Part shown: piece by piece, positions 9,315-18,197 of the stretch
Layout of the letters: each line of letters starts with the position of its first letter
Position numbering within the stretch: the stretch's first letter is position 1
DNA from: Williamsia sp.
Lineage (GTDB): Bacteria; Bacteroidota; Bacteroidia; Chitinophagales; Chitinophagaceae
Assembly (NCBI GenBank): GCA_015069695.1
Contig: JADCRZ010000018.1
Coordinates: 62,001-126,000 of the forward strand
Direction: 5' to 3'
DNA length: 64,000 nt
Position numbers and translations under genes: made by a program
The notes under the pieces: model-generated
Database searches by the model: none
What the model saw: only the letters and a program-made list of their open reading frames with translations
What the model was told of the DNA's origin: nothing

Positions 9315-9685
9315 AATGCAAAATTTGTCAATAAAAACGTACCAGTCAAGTGTGATAGTACCTGATTATAGAATTGCGGAAAACACTATCCTTCTGCCGT
9401 ACAGGGTTGCACTTAGACCCGGCAGGAGGTTTACGTATATTGATCCTCAATGGATTTAAAAAAACTGCCAATTTTTTTTCTTTTTCCCGGCACTTTACCT
9501 GGTGGCTGCATATGCGTTACCAGGGCAGCAACAGGTAGGTCACAGATAAACACTTACAAAGCCCTCCCCATCTACGAAGCCTTTCATACACAGACCCGAC
9601 CGTTTAACCTTCTTTAGTTTTTCATACCCGCCTGCAGCTTTCATTTTTGCCGCACATTGTATGTGATCACCTAACCTGAACCAAT
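9315..9685. other. Intergenic region upstream of the beta-barrel receptor
   Basis: No gene is supported. The region contains a GC-rich short hairpin (CTGCCG at about 9393 with CGGCAG near 9420) and T-rich tracts near 9470-9490. It must hold the promoters of the divergent small gene and of the receptor starting at 9686, but I cannot place a consensus TAnnTTTG box with confidence. Confidence 0.4.
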
Positions 9686-12127
9686 ATGAGACACAATTTT
9701 ATCATATTCACCCTGCTCCTTTTATTTGCTGTTTCTGCTGCCCGGGCCCAAACAGGGAATGGCACCGTATCCGGATCTGTAAAGGATGGCACCGGCAAAC
9801 CTATTGAGGGGGCCAGCATCCGTTTGTTGCAGCTCCCTGATTCTACCGTTGTAAAAACCCTCTTATCAGATAAACAAGGCCGGTTTGAAGCGGGGAAAAT
9901 TTCCCCCAACAATTATATACTGGCGGTTTCTTTTGTAGGCTTTCAAACCTTCTACTCCAAAACCCTGAAAATGGATGCGGCACATCCGGAAACCCGCCTT
10001 GATGACCTGCGGCTGCAGAAGCAAAACAGTATCCTGCAGGAGGTCACCGTTACAGGAAAGCGGCCGCCCATAGAGATCAAGGCTGACAGAACCGTGGTAA
10101 ACGTAGAAGCCTCTGTTACCAACACAGGGGCCACTGCGCTGGAAGTGCTCGAAAAATCGCCCGGCGTATCGGTGGATAAGGATGGAAGAATCAGCCTGAA
10201 CGGCAAGCAGGGCGTACTTGTTATGATTGATGGAAAACCCAGCTATCTTGCCGGCGCCGATCTTACCAACCTGCTGAGCTCCATGAATGCCAACCAGCTT
10301 GACCAGATCGAGATCATGCTCAACCCGCCCGCCAAATACGACGCCGCAGGCAACCCGGGGATCATCAATATCAAGACCAAGAAAAACAAGGCCGCTGGAT
10401 TCAACGGCAACCTGACACTGGGGTACGGACAAGGCCGCTACTTTAAAACAAACAACAGCCTCAACCTCAATTACCGGAACAAACTGCTGAACCTGTTTGT
10501 CAATTACAGCACCAACGCAAACAAAAACTTCAATGACCTGCATATCATACGCACCTATACAGGAGCGGATGGCAAAACGCCCGTCGCTTTTTTTGACCAG
10601 CCTACTTACGCTACCTTCAAAGGAGTCAATAACAACCTGAAAGCCGGTATTGATTTTACGCTTTCTCCCAAAACCACAGCCGGATTTGTTGCCACAGGTT
10701 TTATCGCTCCCAGGGAATCGCATAATTCAAGTGCAGGATCACTGAAGGATGCCGGAGCCAAAACAGATTCTGTTATAACAACCGTCAGTGATCAAAACAG
10801 CAGCTGGAAGAACGGCTCGCTGAACCTGAACCTCTCCCACCGCTTCGACTCCCTGCGCGACTTCACTGCCAATGTCGATTTTATAACATACGACCGGAAC
10901 GACAGGCAGTTCTACATCAACAATTCTTATGATGCGGCCAATATCCTGCGCGTTCATGAAGAGCTGAATGCCATGCTACCCAGTGATATACAGATTTATT
11001 CCGGCAAGATCGATTATACCCGGCTGATCAAAGGCGGCAAATGGGAAGCCGGTTTGAAATCAAGCCTGGTACAGACCGACAACATGGCCAACTATGCTTC
11101 CAGGGAAGGAGGCATCTCAAAACCGGATTATGAAAAAAGCAATCATTTTGTGTATGATGAATGGATACAGGCTGCTTACCTGAACTTCAACAAGCAGGTA
11201 AAAAAATGGTCCCTGCAAACAGGATTGCGTTTTGAAAATACACAGTACAAAGGTCACCAGTTGGGCAATCCCCAGAAACCCGACTCGGCTTTTACGCGGA
11301 GCTATACAAACCTCTTTCCGACAACCTACCTCAGCTACCAGGCAAACAAAAACAACCAGTTTACGTTTTCATACGGCCGCCGGATCGACCGCCCCGCCTA
11401 CCAGGACCTGAACCCTTTCATATTCTATATCAACAAATACACCTACCAGCAGGGCAATCCCTTTCTGGGTCCGCAGTATACAGATAAGATCCAGCTGAGC
11501 CATGTGTTTAAAGGCATGTTCACCACTTCAGTTGAATACAGTCATGTTGGCCGCTACATCACGCAGGTGTTCCGCACCATTGGCGAAGTCACCAACTTAA
11601 CCCAGGGCAATCTGGGAAAAGTCGACAACCTGAGCCTGGCAGCCACGGCACAGCTTACCCCGCTTACCTGGTGGTCTTCTAACCTGAATGCCAACCTGAA
11701 CTACCGGAAGGTCAACGGCTTTGCCAACGGAGACGCCATCCGCACGGAAAATATAAACGGACAACTGAATATCAACAACCAGTTTTCCTTTAAAAAAGGC
11801 TGGGCCGGTGAACTGTCGGGGTTTTACAATTCGCCCTCAAAGGATGGGCAGTTTAAAATTGGCGGGTTTGGACAGGTTGCCGCGGGCATCTCAAAACAAC
11901 TCTTTGGCAACAAAGCCACTGCTAAAGTGAGCGTCCGCGATTTATTCTATACACAAAAAATTGACGGACATATTTATTACCAGAACGTGCATGAACACTT
12001 CCTCCAAAGCCGCGACAGCAGGGTGCTGAATTTTACTTTCAGCTACCGCTTTGGCAAGCCCCTGAAAGAAGCAGCCAAAAAGAACAATGCACCGAGTGAA
12101 GAGCAGCGCAGGGTACAGGCAGGATAA
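9686..12127 (+). CDS. Outer-membrane beta-barrel protein, TonB-dependent-receptor-like, with carboxypeptidase regulatory domain
   Basis: The 813-residue protein begins with a signal peptide ending ..SAARAQ. Residues 25-105 form a carboxypeptidase regulatory-like beta-sandwich (GTVSGSVKDGTGKPIEGASI), residues about 115-250 a plug-like domain (VTVTGKRPP...MIDGKPSYLAG...PPAKYDAAGNPGIINIKTKK), and the rest an outer-membrane barrel (OMP_b-brl_3 type) ending in FSYRFGKPL. No canonical TonB box or SusD partner is seen. Such proteins sit in the Bacteroidota outer membrane; the ligand is unknown. It is clearly paralogous to the gene at 36967-39537. It is monocistronic, closed by a hairpin at 12134. 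Confidence 0.88.
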   Translation: MRHNFIIFTLLLLFAVSAARAQTGNGTVSGSVKDGTGKPIEGASIRLLQLPDSTVVKTLLSDKQGRFEAGKISPNNYILAVSFVGFQTFYSKTLKMDAAHPETRLDDLRLQKQNSILQEVTVTGKRPPIEIKADRTVVNVEASVTNTGATALEVLEKSPGVSVDKDGRISLNGKQGVLVMIDGKPSYLAGADLTNLLSSMNANQLDQIEIMLNPPAKYDAAGNPGIINIKTKKNKAAGFNGNLTLGYGQGRYFKTNNSLNLNYRNKLLNLFVNYSTNANKNFNDLHIIRTYTGADGKTPVAFFDQPTYATFKGVNNNLKAGIDFTLSPKTTAGFVATGFIAPRESHNSSAGSLKDAGAKTDSVITTVSDQNSSWKNGSLNLNLSHRFDSLRDFTANVDFITYDRNDRQFYINNSYDAANILRVHEELNAMLPSDIQIYSGKIDYTRLIKGGKWEAGLKSSLVQTDNMANYASREGGISKPDYEKSNHFVYDEWIQAAYLNFNKQVKKWSLQTGLRFENTQYKGHQLGNPQKPDSAFTRSYTNLFPTTYLSYQANKNNQFTFSYGRRIDRPAYQDLNPFIFYINKYTYQQGNPFLGPQYTDKIQLSHVFKGMFTTSVEYSHVGRYITQVFRTIGEVTNLTQGNLGKVDNLSLAATAQLTPLTWWSSNLNANLNYRKVNGFANGDAIRTENINGQLNINNQFSFKKGWAGELSGFYNSPSKDGQFKIGGFGQVAAGISKQLFGNKATAKVSVRDLFYTQKIDGHIYYQNVHEHFLQSRDSRVLNFTFSYRFGKPLKEAAKKNNAPSEEQRRVQAG

Positions 12128-12133
12128 AATGCA

Positions 12134-12171
12134 AACAGGAACTGGCATTACGCATCATGCCGGTTCCTGTT
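12134..12171. terminator. Bidirectional hairpin terminator
   Basis: Arms 12134-12148 and 12157-12171 form a 15-base stem (AACAGGAACTGGCAT) with one wobble and an 8-base loop between the convergent receptor and oxidoreductase genes. Confidence 0.75.
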
Positions 12172-12208
12172 ATATAATGGGCCTCTGAAAAGGCTTCTGC
12201 TTGTACGC

Positions 12209-13732
12209 TTACAGATCTTCCAGCTCCAACTTTTCCAAATCCCTTGCAGCGGGCCCGGTCAGCACTTTTCCTTCGGGTGTAAAGCGACCGCCATGGCAGG
12301 GGCAGTCCCAGCTGTGCTCAGCGCTGTTCCAGCTTACAATGCATTTTGCGTGGGTGCAAACGGGGTTTACTGCATGCAATGCTCCTTCCTCATCTTTGTA
12401 CAGGCCAATCTTTTTACCCTCATACTTCACGATCCTGGCTTCTCCCCTGGCCAGTTCAGAAACTTCCTTGATGGAAGAAACAGAGAACCGGCCACTCACA
12501 AACTCCTTTACCACATCCGCGTTTTCCTTTACAAAATTGGCAAAGCCTGCCACCGGTTTGATGCGGCCGGGATTAAACAATTTTTCATACGGACTTTTCT
12601 CTTCCGTGATCAGGCTGCTGATGACAATGGCTGAAAGGGTGCCATAGGTCATGCCGTTTCCGCTGAAGCCCGTAGCTACAAAAATCTTGTTATCACCTGT
12701 GGGCATCGTACCAATATAGGCCAGTCCGTCGGCTGGCTCAAAATACTGGGATGACCACCTGTAAACAGTTTTATCTACCTGGAAAAATTTTCTGACATAA
12801 GCTTCCAGTCTGAGGAAGGGCGCTTCCGTATTTTCTTCATGACCGGTTTTGTGGTCTTCCCCACCGGCAATCAAATATTTCTCTCCCCCGTTTTCCTGTG
12901 TGCGGTAGTAATGATAAGGATCGTACAGGTCGTAGCACAGGCCTTCCGGGTACTTGCCATCGGCCAGGGTAACGGCAATGGCGTAGCTCCTGTATGGAGC
13001 GCAGCGGAAGCTGAGCAGGTTGATGCCCGGCAGCATGTGGGTGGCAAAAAGCAGTTTTTTTGCCTTGATGGTACCGCGTGAAGTGGTTGCCTCAACAGGG
13101 TCACCTGTTTTGTAATCCAGGAAATGACAGCCCTGAAACAACATGCCCCCGGCTTCTTCATATGCTTTTGCCAGCGCTACTATATATTTAAGAGGATGAA
13201 ACTGTGCCTGCCCTTGTACTACAACAGCTTTTTCAAAAGGGATGGGCACTGGTATACTGGTGCTGTAATCCATGTCCAGCCCGGCTTTGCGCGAAGATTC
13301 CAGGATCTTGTCCAGCTCTTCGTTCTGTTCATCGGTTTGGGAAAAGATAAAACCGGGCTGCACCGAGTAATCACAGTCGATGTTGAGCTCTTCTATGTTC
13401 TTTTTGATCAGCTCCAGCGCTTCGCGTGTGCCCTGTGCTACAAGCTGTGCATTATCTTCCCCGAAATCTTTTTCGATCTGGTTATAAGGAGTATCCAGAA
13501 TGGTATTCAGGTGAGCCGTGGTACCACCGGTTGTTCCAAACCCGATCTCATGCGATTCAATGATGATGCAGGATTTTCCGGCTCTTTGCAGCAGCAGTCC
13601 GGTAGTTAAGCCTGTTATACCACCGCCCACGATCAGTACATCTGCCGCGTCATGCGGAATGTTCCGGGGAACCGGTCTGTAAGGAGGGGTATCATGCTGC
13701 CATAGGCTTTCAGTTGTGCCATCCCGTTGCAT
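12209..13732 (-). CDS. FAD-dependent oxidoreductase with C-terminal Rieske [2Fe-2S] domain
   Basis: The 507-residue protein starts with a DAO-type dinucleotide-binding motif (VLIVGGGITGLTTGLLL near residue 35) and has the FAD C-terminal motif IFVATGFSGNGMTYG. Residues about 420-507 are a Rieske domain with both ligand pairs: CTH in PVCTHAKC and CPCH about 15 residues on. The fused arrangement resembles DadA-like oxidases joined to a ferredoxin-like domain; the electron donor is not identifiable. There is no signal peptide, so it is cytoplasmic. Start at 13732 is the first ATG and leaves about 60 bases to the tRNA-Gln promoter. Confidence 0.88.
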   Translation of the reverse strand: MQRDGTTESLWQHDTPPYRPVPRNIPHDAADVLIVGGGITGLTTGLLLQRAGKSCIIIESHEIGFGTTGGTTAHLNTILDTPYNQIEKDFGEDNAQLVAQGTREALELIKKNIEELNIDCDYSVQPGFIFSQTDEQNEELDKILESSRKAGLDMDYSTSIPVPIPFEKAVVVQGQAQFHPLKYIVALAKAYEEAGGMLFQGCHFLDYKTGDPVEATTSRGTIKAKKLLFATHMLPGINLLSFRCAPYRSYAIAVTLADGKYPEGLCYDLYDPYHYYRTQENGGEKYLIAGGEDHKTGHEENTEAPFLRLEAYVRKFFQVDKTVYRWSSQYFEPADGLAYIGTMPTGDNKIFVATGFSGNGMTYGTLSAIVISSLITEEKSPYEKLFNPGRIKPVAGFANFVKENADVVKEFVSGRFSVSSIKEVSELARGEARIVKYEGKKIGLYKDEEGALHAVNPVCTHAKCIVSWNSAEHSWDCPCHGGRFTPEGKVLTGPAARDLEKLELEDL

Positions 13733-13791
13733 AGCGTTTTATTTATGGGTGTAAAAGAATTGTACCGGCTTTGACTTTGCGAAAACCTTTT

Positions 13792-13821
13792 TTTGTCGAG
13801 AGGATATAATAATTACTTTTG
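13792..13821 (+). promoter_or_regulatory. Bacteroidota-type promoter of tRNA-Gln
   Basis: TTTG at 13792-13795 and TACTTTTG (TAnnTTTG) at 13814-13821 are separated by 18 bases, matching the -33/-7 consensus for this phylum. The tRNA begins eight bases downstream, which fits a start just before the mature 5' end. Confidence 0.8.
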
Positions 13822-13829
13822 CAGCTTCT

Positions 13830-13900
13830 TGCCCGATAGTATAACGGTAGTATGTCAGATTCTGGCTCTGAAGGTCTAGGTTCGAAACCTGGTCGGGCAA
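13830..13900 (+). tRNA. tRNA-Gln (CTG)
   Basis: A complete cloverleaf can be folded: acceptor TGCCCGA with TCGGGCA, T8-A9, a D arm with GG in AACGGTAG, anticodon stem TCAGA/TCTGA around loop TTCTGGC (anticodon CTG), and T arm CTAGG-TTCGAAA-CCTGG. The discriminator is A and CCA is not encoded, so it is added after transcription. Confidence 0.93.
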
Positions 13901-14089
13901 CTTCTCTCTTTTTCTCCTTCCTTTTCTCTTTATTGAAGTATTTTAACGCGTAGTTCTTATTTTCTTAAACAAAATAAGATATTTACAGTATCGCAATTTT
14001 ATCCGTTAAAAAACCCGGTAGACCTACTTGCCTCGTCTAAGCAATACACAACTGTTGGTTAATAACACGTTAGATAGATCGTATAAAGA

Positions 14090-14097
14090 TACTTTTG
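14090..14097 (+). promoter_or_regulatory. Candidate -7 promoter box for the NRAMP-like gene
   Basis: TACTTTTG fits TAnnTTTG perfectly and lies eight bases before the ATG at 14105, but no TTTG is found at the expected -33 distance. If used, the mRNA would have almost no leader. Confidence 0.4.
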
Positions 14098-14104
14098 ACT
14101 CGTA

Positions 14105-15370
14105 ATGAAAGAAACAACCAAATTCTCCGTCAGGGTAAAAAAGATTTTCCGTCAGTTAGGTCCAGGTTTGATTACCGGCGCCAGTGATGATGACCCTTCA
14201 GGAATCGCCACTTACTCGCAGGCAGGAGCCGGTTTTGGGTTTGCAACGCTGTGGACGGCGCTGATCACGTTTCCGCTCATGGCCTCTATCCAGGAAATGT
14301 GCGCACGCATCGGGATGGTAACCCAGGAAGGATTGACGGGCACGCTGAAAAAGCATTACTCGAAATTTATCCTGTACATGATGATGCTGTTCAGCTTTCC
14401 GGCCATCATCCTGAACATCGGCGCCGATATCCAGGGCATGGGTGCGGTGGCCAACCTCCTGGTACCCCAGGTACCGGTGGCTGTATTCTGCACGGTTTTC
14501 ACGATCATCCTTATATTCTGTATCGTCCGTTATCCCTACCAGCAACTGGTAAAGATCCTGAAATGGCTTTGCCTGGCGCTCCTGTTATATATCATTGTTC
14601 CTTTTCTGGTAAAACCTGACTGGCTGGATGTGCTGAAACACACTTTCATTCCTACCATTCATTTCAACAAAGAATTTATCGAAATACTGGTAGCGATCCT
14701 GGGCACCACCATTTCACCTTATTTGTTTTTCTGGCAGGCGACCATGGAGGTAGAGGACATGGCTCATAGTACCCGCCGGGTGGTGGTGAATCGCCGCCTG
14801 CTCAGGCATATGAAAACAGATGTAAACATCGGCATGCTGTTTTCCAATTTTGTGATGTTCTTTCTGCTCCTGACCACCGGCTCTGTAATGTTCAAAGCCG
14901 GCATGCACAAGATCGATACGGTGGAACAGGCAGCCAAAGCGCTGGAACCGCTGGCAGGTAAACTGAGTTATCTGCTGTTCGCGCTGGGTGTGATAGGGAC
15001 CGGTTTTCTGGCCATTCCTGTACTGGCCGGTACCCTTTCTTATATCATTGCAGAAACATATGGATGGGAACAGGGACTGGATAAGAAATTCCAGCAGGCA
15101 CGGGGCTTTTATATCTCCCTGATCGTTTCACTGGTAATTGGACTGCTGCTGCATTTCCTGGGTATTTCGCCCATCGATGCCTTGTTGTATACTGCTATCC
15201 TGTACGGCATTACCTCACCCGTCATGATCGCCATCATCCTGCATATCTCCAACAACAAAAAGATCATGGGTGAATTCACCAACCGCCGCTGGTCAAATAT
15301 TACCGGCATAATCACCCTGGTTCTGATGACGGCTTCGGCTTTTGCCTTGTTGTATTTTCAGTTTAAATAA
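14105..15370 (+). CDS. NRAMP (SLC11) family transporter with atypical metal-site motifs
   Basis: The 421-residue protein has about eleven membrane segments and the NRAMP opening LGPGLITGASDDDPSGIATYSQAG. The canonical DPGN of helix 1 reads DPSG here, and the MPH of helix 6 reads SPY in GTTISPYLFFWQ. The helix-1 aspartate is kept, whereas the asparagine and methionine that select soft transition metals are missing. Members of the family import divalent cations with protons; the changed site suggests a different ion preference, possibly Mg2+ as in NRAMP-related magnesium transporters. It lies downstream of tRNA-Gln and converges on citrate synthase nine bases away. Confidence 0.85.
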   Translation: MKETTKFSVRVKKIFRQLGPGLITGASDDDPSGIATYSQAGAGFGFATLWTALITFPLMASIQEMCARIGMVTQEGLTGTLKKHYSKFILYMMMLFSFPAIILNIGADIQGMGAVANLLVPQVPVAVFCTVFTIILIFCIVRYPYQQLVKILKWLCLALLLYIIVPFLVKPDWLDVLKHTFIPTIHFNKEFIEILVAILGTTISPYLFFWQATMEVEDMAHSTRRVVVNRRLLRHMKTDVNIGMLFSNFVMFFLLLTTGSVMFKAGMHKIDTVEQAAKALEPLAGKLSYLLFALGVIGTGFLAIPVLAGTLSYIIAETYGWEQGLDKKFQQARGFYISLIVSLVIGLLLHFLGISPIDALLYTAILYGITSPVMIAIILHISNNKKIMGEFTNRRWSNITGIITLVLMTASAFALLYFQFK

Positions 15371-15379
15371 GTACGCTGC

Positions 15380-16705
15380 TTAATCACCCCAGATCTCATC
15401 TTCCCCCTTCAGCCATTTCTTTACAGACTCTGTGGTGATAGATTTTGGCCGCTCGAGCGGGAAGTTCAGGGCCCTGTCCCAACACAGGCTGGCCATTACG
15501 CCCAGGGCGCGGCTTACACCGAACAGGACGGTATAGAATTCGTACTCAACCATTCCGTAGTGAACCAGCAGAGCGCCGCTATGTGCGTCTACATTGGGCC
15601 ATGGGTTCTTGATTTTACCCAGCGACTGAAGAATGGGCGGAACAGTTTCGTAGATGTTCCAGACTGTTTGAACCAGCGGATCATCCCCCAGGTGTTTTTT
15701 GCCGAATTCCATCTGGGCTGAAAAACGCGGATCGGTCTTGCGCAGTACGGCGTGGCCGTAACCAGGTACCACCTTGCCTTCGCTGAGGGTTTTGCGTACA
15801 TAGCCATCGATCTGTTCTTTGGAGGGCAGCTGTACACCCAGCTCTTTTTGCATGTCAAAGATCCACTTGATCACTTCCTGGTTGGCCAGGCCGTGGAGCG
15901 GACCAGCCAGTCCGTTCATGCCGGCAGCAAAACTTAAGTAAGGATCACTGAGGGCAGAACCTACAAGGTGGGTGGTATGGGCAGACACATTTCCGCCTTC
16001 GTGGTCGGCGTGGATGGTCATGTACAGGCGCATCAGGTCCTGGAAGCTTTCATCGGCAAAACCCAGCATGTGGGCAAAATTGCCTGACCAGTCCAGCAAA
16101 CCGTCGGGTTGTATATGCTGGCCGAATTTGTATTTGCGGCGGTAGATATAGGCAGCCACGCGGGGCAACCGGGCAATCAGGTCCATGGCATCGTCGAACA
16201 TGGCATCCCAATAATCTTTTTTGCTCATGCCCTCAGCATACTTGCGGGCAAAATTGCTTTCTGTCTGCAGCGCCATGATGGCTACTACAAACTGGGTCAT
16301 GGGATGGGAAGAAATCGGCAGGGATTCTATAGCAGAAAAAACATGGTTCGGCACATGTGAGCGGCGCTGCCATACGGACGTGAGGTGGGCCACATCTTCT
16401 TCTGTCGGAAGCTCACCGATCAGCATCAGATAAAACAATCCTTCAGGCAGGGGTTCAGAGCCGCCTTTTGCTTTGGGCAGCTTTTCCTGCAGCTCAGGAA
16501 TGGAATAACCCCGGAAACGGATACCCTCATGCGCATCCAGCAGGGATGTTTCAGTAACCAATCCGGTAATGCCCCGCATACCCTGGTAAACCTGTGAAAG
16601 CATTACTTCACCGATCTTTTTACTTCCATGCTCTTTAAGGATGTCTTTTATTTCCGCGTTGGCGGCATCTGCTTTGGCTTTAAACCTGTCTTTTATAATT
16701 CCCAT
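15380..16705 (-). CDS. gltA: Citrate synthase, eukaryotic-type
   Basis: At 441 residues it condenses acetyl-CoA with oxaloacetate to citrate, the entry step of the TCA cycle. The three catalytic residues are visible: His in GPLHGLANQEV, His in VPGYGHAVLRKTDPRF and Asp in NVDAHSGALLVHYG. Sequence style (FRGYSIPELQEKLPK, WNIYETVPPIL) matches the mitochondrial-like class found in Bacteroidota rather than the hexameric proteobacterial enzyme. It is the only gene of its unit. Two palindromes at 16782-16825 lie upstream and may be operators. Confidence 0.93.
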   Translation of the reverse strand: MGIIKDRFKAKADAANAEIKDILKEHGSKKIGEVMLSQVYQGMRGITGLVTETSLLDAHEGIRFRGYSIPELQEKLPKAKGGSEPLPEGLFYLMLIGELPTEEDVAHLTSVWQRRSHVPNHVFSAIESLPISSHPMTQFVVAIMALQTESNFARKYAEGMSKKDYWDAMFDDAMDLIARLPRVAAYIYRRKYKFGQHIQPDGLLDWSGNFAHMLGFADESFQDLMRLYMTIHADHEGGNVSAHTTHLVGSALSDPYLSFAAGMNGLAGPLHGLANQEVIKWIFDMQKELGVQLPSKEQIDGYVRKTLSEGKVVPGYGHAVLRKTDPRFSAQMEFGKKHLGDDPLVQTVWNIYETVPPILQSLGKIKNPWPNVDAHSGALLVHYGMVEYEFYTVLFGVSRALGVMASLCWDRALNFPLERPKSITTESVKKWLKGEDEIWGD

Positions 16706-16781
16706 GTATAACAGTTTTGAAGAAAGATGATTGCAATTGGTTATGCCACGGCAATGGCGTTCTGCAGGCTAAAATTATAGA

Positions 16782-16825
16782 TTGTAGCTTGCTACAACAA
16801 AATAAACTGTATAAACTTGTTATAC
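16782..16825. promoter_or_regulatory. Two adjacent palindromes upstream of citrate synthase
   Basis: TTGTAGC-TT-GCTACAA (16782-16797) and GTATAA-ACTTG-TTATAC (16809-16825) are perfect dyads about 80-120 bases before the citrate synthase ATG. A minus-strand TATAATTTTAG stretch lies just downstream of the first dyad. They look like regulator binding sites for the citrate synthase promoter; the second could equally be a weak hairpin at the end of the upstream lptF/G gene. Confidence 0.4.
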
Positions 16826-16845
16826 CAAAAGAACCTGGCGGCTGC

Positions 16846-17988
16846 TTATTTCGGCGCTTTTTTGTACATATACAATGCAAGACAGCTAAAGATCAGATTG
16901 GGAACCCAGGCAGCGATGACGGGATGGAGGTTTCCTTTCTGCGAGAAAACGGTAGAGAACCGGTCCATCACTACAAAACAGGCCGCCATCACAATCCCGA
17001 TGGCCAGCGGCAACCCGCTACCACCGCGGGTTTTGCGCGCCGAAACCGCTACGCCGATCACGGTGAGGATAAAAATAGAAACCGGTGTAGCATTGCGGCG
17101 GTACCGTTCTACTTTCAGGGTGTTCAGCCCTTCAGCACCCCGCAGCTCTTCGCGGTGGATAAAGTTTACAAGCTGTGGCGTGGTTAATTTGTCTTTTACA
17201 TATTCGTCTTTGTACAGCTCATTGGGCAGTACGTTCAGGTTGAGGTTCATAGACGGGATCTGGCGTACCTGCTCGCGCAGGCTGTTGTCTGTTCCGAAAG
17301 CGGCATTTTCACCTTCCACGCCTTTTGTAGATGGACTAAAGCCGATCTTTCTTTCAAAAACATTTTCCAGTTTCCAGTTCTTGTGGACCGTATCCCAGCG
17401 AACGCTTTCAGCCCGCAGGTTGTACACCACTTTGTTGTCTTTGATGCGCTGCAGAAAAAAACCGGAAGCGGCTTTGGTGCTGGTATCATAATAGCGCATA
17501 CCCACAAACGTATTGGGATCAACCCGCAGGTAGTAGGAACTGGTATTACCGCCGGGCTGGTAGCTGTTCTTATCGATCACGCGTACCTGAAAATCGCTGC
17601 GCAGGGCATTGGCTTTGGGAATGATATACTGGTTGGCAAACCACAGTATCGCACTGAGGATAAAGGCCCCGATAAAATAAGGACGCAGCATCCGGTTGAA
17701 ATTGATGCCGTTTGCCAGGATGGCCACCGTTTCTGAGCGGCCGGCCATTTTTGAGGTAAAAAAGATAACGGCAATAAATACGATGAGCGGAAAGATCATC
17801 GAGATGATAAAGGGGATAAAGCCAAAATAATACTGGGTGATGATTTCTTTGGTAGAAAGCCCCGACTTGACAAAATCATCCGTCTTTTCGCTGGTATCGA
17901 TGATCACCGCAATGATGGTGATCATGATAATGGCGAAAAAAAAGGTAACCAGAAACTTCTTTAAAATATACCAGTCCAGAATTTTCAT
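16846..17988 (-). CDS. LptF/LptG family permease (YjgP/YjgQ)
   Basis: The start MKILDWYILKKFLVTFFFA at 17988 gives about 380 residues; an ATG three codons upstream is also possible. It has three N-terminal helices, a large periplasmic beta-jellyroll-like part, and three C-terminal helices containing SIFILTVIGVAVSARKTRGGSG and PLAIGIVMAACFVV. LptF/G with the ATPase LptB extract lipopolysaccharide from the inner membrane and pass it to the periplasmic bridge. The LptB gene is not in this window. LptF and LptG cannot be distinguished from sequence alone. Confidence 0.88.
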   Translation of the reverse strand: MKILDWYILKKFLVTFFFAIIMITIIAVIIDTSEKTDDFVKSGLSTKEIITQYYFGFIPFIISMIFPLIVFIAVIFFTSKMAGRSETVAILANGINFNRMLRPYFIGAFILSAILWFANQYIIPKANALRSDFQVRVIDKNSYQPGGNTSSYYLRVDPNTFVGMRYYDTSTKAASGFFLQRIKDNKVVYNLRAESVRWDTVHKNWKLENVFERKIGFSPSTKGVEGENAAFGTDNSLREQVRQIPSMNLNLNVLPNELYKDEYVKDKLTTPQLVNFIHREELRGAEGLNTLKVERYRRNATPVSIFILTVIGVAVSARKTRGGSGLPLAIGIVMAACFVVMDRFSTVFSQKGNLHPVIAAWVPNLIFSCLALYMYKKAPK

Positions 17989-18197
17989 GTGTTGCACCTC
18001 CTTGATGGAGAACGGTCAAAATTATCCCAAATAGCATGGCTGGCAGGTTTTTTTTGCAAAAAAGATTGTTATAGATGGGCCTGCTGCCAACAATTTAATA
18101 TTTTAGCATGCCGAACAGCACGATTGCCCGCCGGGTTCTCCCATAAGCCAACCGACCCTTTTTCTGAGCAAGTTCTAAAATTTTATAATCTATCTGC

